DNA of 64,000 bases from Gnetum montanum (Eukaryota; Streptophyta; Gnetopsida; Gnetales; Gnetaceae). Below are positions 57,252-64,000 of the stretch, piece after piece. Under the pieces are notes generated by a model that ran no database searches, had not been told where the DNA came from, and saw nothing but the letters and a program-made list of their open reading frames with translations. Position numbers and translations under genes: made by a program. Location: the NCBI GenBank assembly GCA_015680685.1, contig MNCI01015001.1:18183-82182 (forward strand). The letters are read 5' to 3'. Position 1 is the stretch's first letter, and each line of letters begins with the position of its first letter.

Positions 57252-58741
57252 TCATATGATGCAAGGGCTCACCATTGGTTTATTCATTAGCAACCTTATT
57301 GCACTATGATCTATGTGCATGAATACCTTATAGCCCAAGACATAGTGCCTAAATTTTTCTAGTGCAAACACTACAGCCATTAATTCTTTCTTTGTTATGG
57401 TGTAGTTAAGTTGTGCATCAGCAATACTCCTACTTGCACAGTGGATGGAATAAGGATGTTTTTGGTCATCTAACTGTGTAAGTACGATTCCTAAAGAATA
57501 GTTGGACATGTTAGTCATTATGTAAAATGGTCTGGACCAGTCAGGAGCTTGTATAATGGATGTTTCTACGAGCTTCTGTTTTAAAGTTTGGAAAGCTAGT
57601 TCGCATTCCCCGGTCCATTCGAAAGGTACATCCTTTTTCGTTAGTTCAACCAATGGTTTTGCAACCTTTGAAAAGTTCTCAATAAACCTTCTATAGTAGC
57701 CAATGTGTCTAAGGAATGACTGGATATCTTTTACAGTTTCAGGTTGTCGAGTGATTCCTTGGATAACTTTGATCTTTTCGGGGTCTACCTCTATTCCTAT
57801 TTGCGAAATCTTATGTCCTAATATGAAGCCTTCTTGGATCATTAAATGGTTTTTTTTTCCAATTGAGCCTTAAATCACTTTAGTACTTACTCTAACCAGT
57901 CCAAGGCTTGATCAAAGTTCGCTCTGTAAGTGGAGAAGTCGTCCATGAAGATTTCCACACCATTTCCTATCTGCTGCTGAAATATGCTTAGAACTAATCG
58001 TTGAAATGTTGCAGGGGCATTACACAAGCCAAATGGCATCTGTTTGTATGCAAATGTTCCCCAAGGACTTGTGAATGTAGTCTTGGCTTGGTCTTCTGGG
58101 GCTATTTGTATTTGGTTGTACCCATCTAGAAAACTATAGTAGTGATTCCCTACAATGGTGTCTAAGACTTGGTCGACGAATGACAAAGGAAAGTGGTCTT
58201 TGAATGTTGCCATATTTAGTAGCCTAAAATCTATGCACCACCTCCATTTACCTTCCTTTTTGGGTACAATAACTAAGGAACTAACCCATTCACTATCAGC
58301 AATGGGGTATATGAACCCAGCTTTTAGAAGTTGTTCGATTTCTTCCTTAACCACTTGCTTAAGCTTTGGGTTCAATTGCCTCTGCAATTGTCGTCGAGGC
58401 TTCATGGAGGGGTTGGTGTAAATTTTGTGCTAGCATATCTTAGGATCTATTCTGGTTAATTTGGGATATGACCAAGTGAAGGCTTTTGACCATTTGTTTA
58501 TCACCTTCAGTAGTCTCTCTTTCTGTTGAGGAGTGAGCTTCACATTAATAATTACCAGTTTTCCATTCTTGAGAAATGTGTACTCCATACCAGTGGGCAA
58601 TGATTTTAACTCAAGGGGCTCCTGCTTAAACTTATCAGGGATTTCCAACTTCCCCTGGTTGATATTTTCAATGTCAAGACTTGGAAGTTGGCGATGGACT
58701 TGCTCTAATGTGTCTATGCTATCGATATAAGCGTAAGTCAA
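57252..58741 (-). pseudogene. Reverse transcriptase and RNase H
   Basis: RT fingers and palm: GFIYPIADSEWVSSLVIVPK, WRWCIDFRLLN, YSFLDGYNQIQIAPED, MPFGLCNAPATFQR and the catalytic EIFMDDFSTY. Connection: GFILGHKISQIGIEVDPEKI and IGYYRRFIENFSKVAKPLV. RNase H: FYIMTNMSNYSLGIVLTQ, where the usual first catalytic Asp is Asn, LNYTITKKELMAVVFALEKF and VFMHIDHSAIRLLM. A TAG near 58428 (CAG origin), further stops near 57890 and a shift in the A run (T run at 57850-57858 on plus) break the frame. It converts element RNA to DNA in intact relatives; this copy cannot. Confidence 0.85.
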
Positions 58742-59044
58742 AACCTCAGTTGGTTCCGTGCATATAGTTGAACTGCTCTCTTGATCAGCTGTCAGCCACT
58801 AGGTGCCTTCTTGTCTTATGGTTGCTACATACAAGCATCTTTGTATATTAGTTACTTATGCACACTGATTGCATGCAGGCAATGTTAAATGTTGTACAAA
58901 CCATGCCTTCTGCATGTAATTACACCCTGTGTCACTGTATGCGAGGCATGGAACTTTCTTCTTCTTGATCTTCCCAAATGTATTTTCCTTTCATATTTTC
59001 AGGGAAAGATCGCAGATTCCTAGGCACGTGTCAATTGTGCTTAG

Positions 59045-59928
59045 TCATGCTCTTCCCATTATGATTGGGAAGTCCCCCTTACCATTGTTCACTTGAATCA
59101 CTAGGAAGTCAACTAGATACGACCACCCACAAACAGTGATGACAATATCCTCCACTAGCCCTAATGGGACAGTGATGGACTGGTCGGCCAACTCTAAACG
59201 AATGTTACTCTTTTTTAGTGGAGGTAGGTTCCAGGCTTTGTATATTTCTTGAGGGATTAGGTTGACACCAGAACCTGAATCCAAAAGAGCCTTGCACGGT
59301 TCATTCCCAGTGATTTGTAAATATATAAGAGAGCTTCCAGGATCAGAAAATTTCCTAAAAAGATGGCCCACCTTAATCCAATCAGTGACGGCATGAGTTA
59401 ACATGATCGTATGCATTGGGCGTGGTGTTTGGCTTGAAGGGAGTTTTGAAGTTTTGATTGGTAATGAGGCATCTAAAGGATTAGCTGCTTGTGGTTGCAA
59501 GGGCTTAGTTGGACTATTGGTTCTGAAGAAAGGTCTTTTCTTCATGCAGTTGTCAAAACCAATAGTAGAATGAGAGTTAACAACCCTTGTGGTGTTACAT
59601 TGTTGAGGCTGGGCAGGGAGTTCACTCTACATAGCTGGAGCAGGTGGTAATGGAGATATGGGTGGAAGAGGTGCAGCCAAATGAGAAAGATAGTATGTCT
59701 GTGGAACATCATCCCTGGGAGAAGGAGTCCTATAGTACTCACAGGCTTGGTAGTGAGGTTGAGCAGTGACGTGACCAGTAGAGTCATGTGGAGAGATTGG
59801 TTGCTGCACGTAATATCCATATGGGTCAGGTTGTCGGTAAGGATACTATTGCCGTGGTGGTGGCATTCCCCATGATTGTGGGTATTACCACTATTGATAC
59901 TGCTCAATTGGTTGTGGTGAAGTTCCAC
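59045..59928 (-). pseudogene. Gag tail and aspartic protease
   Basis: A proline/histidine-rich linker (59930-59560) leads into FRTNSPTKPLQPQAANPLDA. The protease follows: CKALLDSGSGVNLIPQEIYK (active-site DSG intact), LELADQSITVPLGLVEDIVI and LVDFLVIQVNNGKGDFPIIM. The frame closes right after GRA. The plus-strand relic at 52090-52395 is the same protein in a more decayed state. Confidence 0.8.
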
Positions 59929-60271
59929 ATGGATAAAATTTTAAGAGTTGGTGGAACTACCTTGGGTTACCTTAAGGATAAGGTAACCTTTGAGGCATTT
60001 GCCTTTTGTTTAATCGTGGGTTGAGTGCATACACCCTAGACTCCTACAGATGTGAGATTACAAGGCAACATCCCTTAGGATGGTTACATTGGCATATCTC
60101 GCTTCCACTATCATTATCTATATCCAAATCCACAACCTCTTTGATGATGGCAACTTTGTCCTTACCCTTGTTACATGCATATTCTGCTTCTTTCTTTTTT
60201 TTTCTTTTCTCGTTCACTACCTTGCTTTCTAGACTCCTCTACCATTTTGAGAACGATTTGAAATCTATCAT

Positions 60272-61684
60272 CTAGGGAGTCCCACATTTGGTCCCCTTTG
60301 TTGATACTTTTGATGCAAGTTTTTGAATGGACAAAGTTTTCCTATTCACCATCTCTTCGAGTGGTGACTCTTCTTCATCCTCACAAAATCTTACTTCCTT
60401 CTTTCGGAGGGAAGGATATCTATTATATTCCTCCACACTTTCTCTTTTCCATAACTCACCTTCCTCTTTAGCAACTTGCTCCAATAATCTTTGTACTTGA
60501 TGGATCCTAAGCTCAAATAGTCTTCCTTGGGCATAAGTCCCAAGGGTCCTTTGCATTTCATGCCTGAGCCCATCTACGAGATAGCGTAGTTAATCCCTCT
60601 GTGAATAACCATGGCCAGGACATCGATGTAACAGTGCATAATATCAGCCCATGACAGCATCCAAGGGTTCATGTCCTCCTTGTTTCCAGCTTTGGATTTG
60701 CTTTCGCATGTTGAACACTCGAGAGTACGTTTGGTACTTATCGTTAAAAAATTCTAACATGGTACTCCACCTACAAATAGATTCTAGTTCTAAGGACCGG
60801 TACCAGCTTTCCGCTTCTTTAATTAGTGTCCATGGACACAACTTTAATTTTTTCCATTCGTTTTCTATGTTTTGTAAGGCACATGCATCATAAAATGCTT
60901 GTAGATGATTTTGAGCATCAGCGTTGTATCCCCCTTCAAATCGTGGGATATTGTTCATGTCTAATCTCTTGATCCTACTATCTTTTTGGTTCCTTATTGG
61001 GATCCTAATAACCTCAGTTATGTCTAACATGATTCGAGTAGCGAGTAGGGGTTCATCGTGATCATCTCGTCTGTGGCATCTATGATGCCCATGTTGTTCC
61101 CTACTCTTCCTTCTTTCACGGTGTGTTTCTCTGGAGTGCCTTCGTCCCCTTTCTTGACTATTTTGTCTATGACTCTTGTTTCGCCTACTCTTATCCTCAT
61201 GGTCTTTTTCTTTGTGACTGCATCTAGATCCTGAAGGAGAGGATGAAGGAGATTATGAAGGTTAATAAGAAGGAGGACCGTGATCATGTTGGTGCCTACT
61301 TCCTTCTCTTCGATGGTCGTAGCCTCGATCGTGGTTACAATTGGAATGTCCATCTTTGTCATGTGTTCGTGTTCCTTTTTCAAATCCTTTATGTCTGTCG
61401 GTACGAGAATCTGGGTTATGGATAGTTGAGTAAAGATTCTAATACACAACCCCTTGACTGAAGTCAACGGGAGGAACATCATTGTGTGGGCGACTACCTG
61501 AGGTAGGTTCACCACCCTCATTTTCGCTTAGGACATGTGGGACATTCTGCGACAACTTTCCCTGCATGGATTCATGACGTCTCTCTTGTTGTAAATCCCT
61601 TTGACATTGTGCCTCCATGGATCGATACTCTCTCGAGTCATGATCATGCCTATAAGTGCTGCATACCAATTTGTATGAGATCAC
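60272..61684 (-). pseudogene. Gag of the Athila-like element
   Basis: The capsid core reads IPRFEGGYNADAQNHLQAFY, CALQNIENEWKKLKL, EAESWYRSLELESICRWSTM and EFFNDKYQTYSRVFNMRKQI at about 60660-60960. This is the Retrotrans_gag pattern. An N-terminal polar region (61030-61684, Arg/His/Glu-rich) and a C-terminal charged region (60272-60556, with LLEQVAKEEGELWKRE) flank it. Frames change at about 61030 and 60600, so the ORF is no longer continuous. Gag would form the particle that packages element RNA. Confidence 0.75.
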
Positions 61685-62043
61685 GAAAAAGCATGCTCGA
61701 GACTGAGCGATCAGGAGGTAACACTATGTTACCTTCTAAATCTTGCCAACGCAGTTGTTCATCCTAGTGGAGGATAAAGGTAAATTTTGGTATATACTCA
61801 TTGGGATGAACATATACCACGTAAAATTGTTGAGGGGCTGGTGGATTATCATGTGTACTACGCCTCTGATTGTTCCCTATATCAGACCTAGGCGGTGAAA
61901 CACTTTCGTACAAAGAAGTAGACATGATTATCTATTCAGTGTGCAATGTATTATATATATTTTTTTCTTGTAACCAACCCTAAGGGTTTGTTCCAATGAT
62001 GAGAAATATTTTTTAAGTTCTAATTAGCACACAAACAACAAAG

Positions 62044-62061
62044 TCCCCAGCAACAGCGCCA
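62044..62061 (-). promoter_or_regulatory. Primer-binding site
   Basis: TGGCGCTGTTGCTGGGGA on the minus strand, one base after the LTR. It is close to the TGGCGCCGTTGCCGGGGA site known from plant Athila-type elements. Both differences are C-to-T changes. Confidence 0.8.
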
Positions 62062-62062
62062 A

Positions 62063-62879
62063 TGATGAGTGGCGAGGTATCCCTACGCTCAACCATACAA
62101 ATACAAACGTCCACGCATGATCCAAACAATTTCCAAGGACTAAGTGCTTATGCACCTTTGTGGAACAAGGATGGGTTGATCAATCGTTGTCTTCCCAAGC
62201 TTACTTATATAACACGATTGTATGGTTAAGTAAACTTGAGGTACATGATTTTTATAGTTTTTATGCTTTTATGTCCTAGCGCTACAAAGGGAGGAGAGAG
62301 ATAACTAAGTAACTAATTTTAATTTAACTACTCAACTATGCTTTAACTAGTCCTAACACCAGCATCCATTCTCACTTGCCATGCACATCTTGAACCAGTG
62401 CAACACTACTGGGATTACCAAACCCTAATCATTACTGGGTTACCAAGTGTTACACGCATGCTCGAAGTGATCGTACTAAGTGTGCTTACTTAGGAGAGTT
62501 GCAGGGTAAGAGAGAGAACACTAATTAACTAAGGAAAGCATTAAGTAATAGTAATTAACATTAATTAATATATTCTGAATGCTACAAGGTTTATCACGAA
62601 GTTCATCTTTATTGTCGTACACAAGGTGTGCTCAGGTACACAATGCTCAAATAAAGATCTGTTCACTTTATGACTCCTATTGCATGCACTCAGAAATAAT
62701 TCTATCTCTGGAAAGGAAAAAAGGCAAGAGTTTGGGTAAGGGACTAAGACTAACTATGCAAACCAAGTGCGCCCACCTCTTATTTATAAGCAACGAGGTA
62801 GGCCCCGATATCGCGTACCTGATATCGTGGATGCAATATTGCGTACACAATATCGCGGATGCGATATCGCGGTTCATCA
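62063..62879 (-). repeat. 5' LTR of the Athila-like element
   Basis: 817 bp, TGATGAG...TTCATCA on the plus strand. It contains about 180 bp (roughly 62506-62686) missing from the 3' LTR. The TATA box reads CTTATAAATAAG on the minus strand at about 62779-62790. Confidence 0.85.
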
Positions 62880-64000
62880 ATAGTGAAATCATGTTATTCA
62901 TTTCTCCATTTAAATAAATAAGAGATTTTTCTCATGAGAGTAACATAGTCCTTATCACATATAAAACTTAAAATTTATCCATAACCACCACACCTTAAAG
63001 GAAGGAGGAAGGACCAAGAGCATATGGATAAGAGTGTGATATCAAGGGAACTTACTAACTCTTTGGACTTCCACCGTCAAGTTCACTAGTCCCACATTCC
63101 TATATTACAACTCATGTTTCTATTGCCACTAGCAAATATTATTTGAAAGTAATAGTTCCTATTTTATATTAGTAGATAGGCATGTGACCCATGTCCAAAG
63201 GTAATTCCCTAGCAAGGGTAACAACTTAAATAATTAATTAAATCCTAATGAAATAATTCTTGAAGTACACTGGAAAGACATGTGACCCATGTCTAAAGGT
63301 GCTTCTCTAACCAATGGCCAAGGACCACAACTTGAGCATCAATGATTAATTAAGTAATTCTAATAACTCCAATGCATGTATCCCCTTTCTTCTTCATTGA
63401 GTGGTGTTTCCTTCATGTGGTGGTTAGCGGTTCCATGGTGGTGAGCCCTGGAGGATGCAACCATTGGTTAGACTTGGTTTGGAATCCCAACAAATAGGTA
63501 TAATGATCATTTAAATCATGCATCATGTGGGATCCACTACAACCATGTGAAGATACCTCACATCTCAATTTTGCAATCCCTGCTCAATCCATCTTACCTC
63601 ACTAGCATGTTGTAATTATGAATTTTATGGTTTTGTATAACATAGTGTAGGATTCCAACTAAGATGATTGTGTATAGTTTGGAACAAAAGCATGATCCAC
63701 GTAACTTCTAAGGTATCCATGGACACCAATAGAAGTGGTTATGTAAAGACACTATGGGCATGAGCCTACTTTAGGAAGGATCCACTTACATGGCTTTTGT
63801 TGATTATGACTCTAAACCAACCTCACAATTTCAAGGACATCATGGGCAACTTCTATAAATTCATGAATTGTTGCAATGAGGACTTACTTTTCATCAATTT
63901 TAATTAGTTTTTAATACTTTTATATTAAAATCTTCTCTAAATCCCTTATTTCTTAGCCATTTTGAAGCCGAAAATATCTAGTCCTTATAATTTTCAATAT
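62880..64000. other. Right edge, no recognised gene
   Basis: A short direct duplication is present: CATGTGACCCATGTCCAAAG at about 63182 recurs with one change at about 63280, each followed by a C/T-rich phrase. No coding region supported. Confidence 0.45.

Larger units (their letters stand above)
53282..62879 (-). mobile_element. Athila-like Ty3/gypsy element with both LTRs
   Basis: The LTRs at 62063-62879 (5') and 53282-53923 (3') begin and end TG...CA. The flanks GTAGT and ATAGT fit a 5-bp target duplication with one change. In minus-strand order: PBS 62061-62044, gag 61684-60272, protease 59545-59045, RT and RNase H 58741-57252, integrase 57218-55787, about 1.85 kb without domains, then PPT. 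The PBS and integrase wording suit the Athila/Tat side of gypsy. It is the youngest full element here by LTR similarity, but pol contains several stops and frame changes. Confidence 0.85.

Overview
This window looks like nuclear DNA from a seed plant with a large, repeat-filled genome. The reasons are low gene density, AT-rich sequence, GT-AG introns of about 60-190 bp, plant-type Ty3/gypsy and Ty1/copia retrotransposons, a pararetrovirus-like fossil, and deep nesting of old, diverged LTR elements. A conifer or other gymnosperm is my best guess, but that is inference. No bacterial-type genes, tRNA genes or CRISPR arrays were seen. Single N characters at 1542, 32680, 32772 and 44074 mark unresolved assembly joins.

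Layout. 371-2035 is a tandem array (about 62-bp monomers in about 515-bp higher-order units). 2640-6409 holds the only host-type multi-exon gene; four in-frame TAG codons suggest a pseudogene. 7537-7627 is a perfect 27-bp-arm inverted repeat. 7614-8690 is a minus-strand Caulimoviridae-like RNase H fossil. From 8711 to 42187 lies what I read as one old minus-strand gypsy element. Its 3' LTR is split by a 19-kb plus-strand gypsy element (9844-28951), and its interior is split by a 5.5-kb minus-strand LTR element (32680-38139). 43090-45365 is a truncated copia element. It is joined to an internal fragment (45365-49600, minus) of the same family as the 19-kb element. 51580-52440 is a protease relic. 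53282-62879 is a minus-strand Athila-like gypsy element, the best preserved here, with both LTRs, PBS, PPT, gag, protease, RT, RNase H and integrase, but with several nonsense and frame breaks.

Most notable is an antisense, intron-containing gene carried by the 19-kb element (16613-20370, minus) and again by its relative (45365-47598, plus). The two copies share protein sequence, four intron positions, intron phases (1,1,1,0) and similar intron lengths, and both sit next to the protease. It is therefore an ancestral cargo gene of this retrotransposon family, read opposite to gag-pol. I do not recognise its function. In the full copy it lies between protease and RT, followed by a 185-bp tandem array.

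Second, the 32680-38139 element has LTRs, a tRNA-iMet-like PBS and a PPT but no visible gag-pol. Inside it, in the same orientation, is an apparently intronless, broken copy of a CCR4-type deadenylase (exonuclease-endonuclease-phosphatase fold) and a partial 5S rRNA sequence. It looks like a non-autonomous element that captured host sequence. A 91-bp piece between two Ns in its 3' LTR is inverted relative to the other LTR, probably an assembly error.
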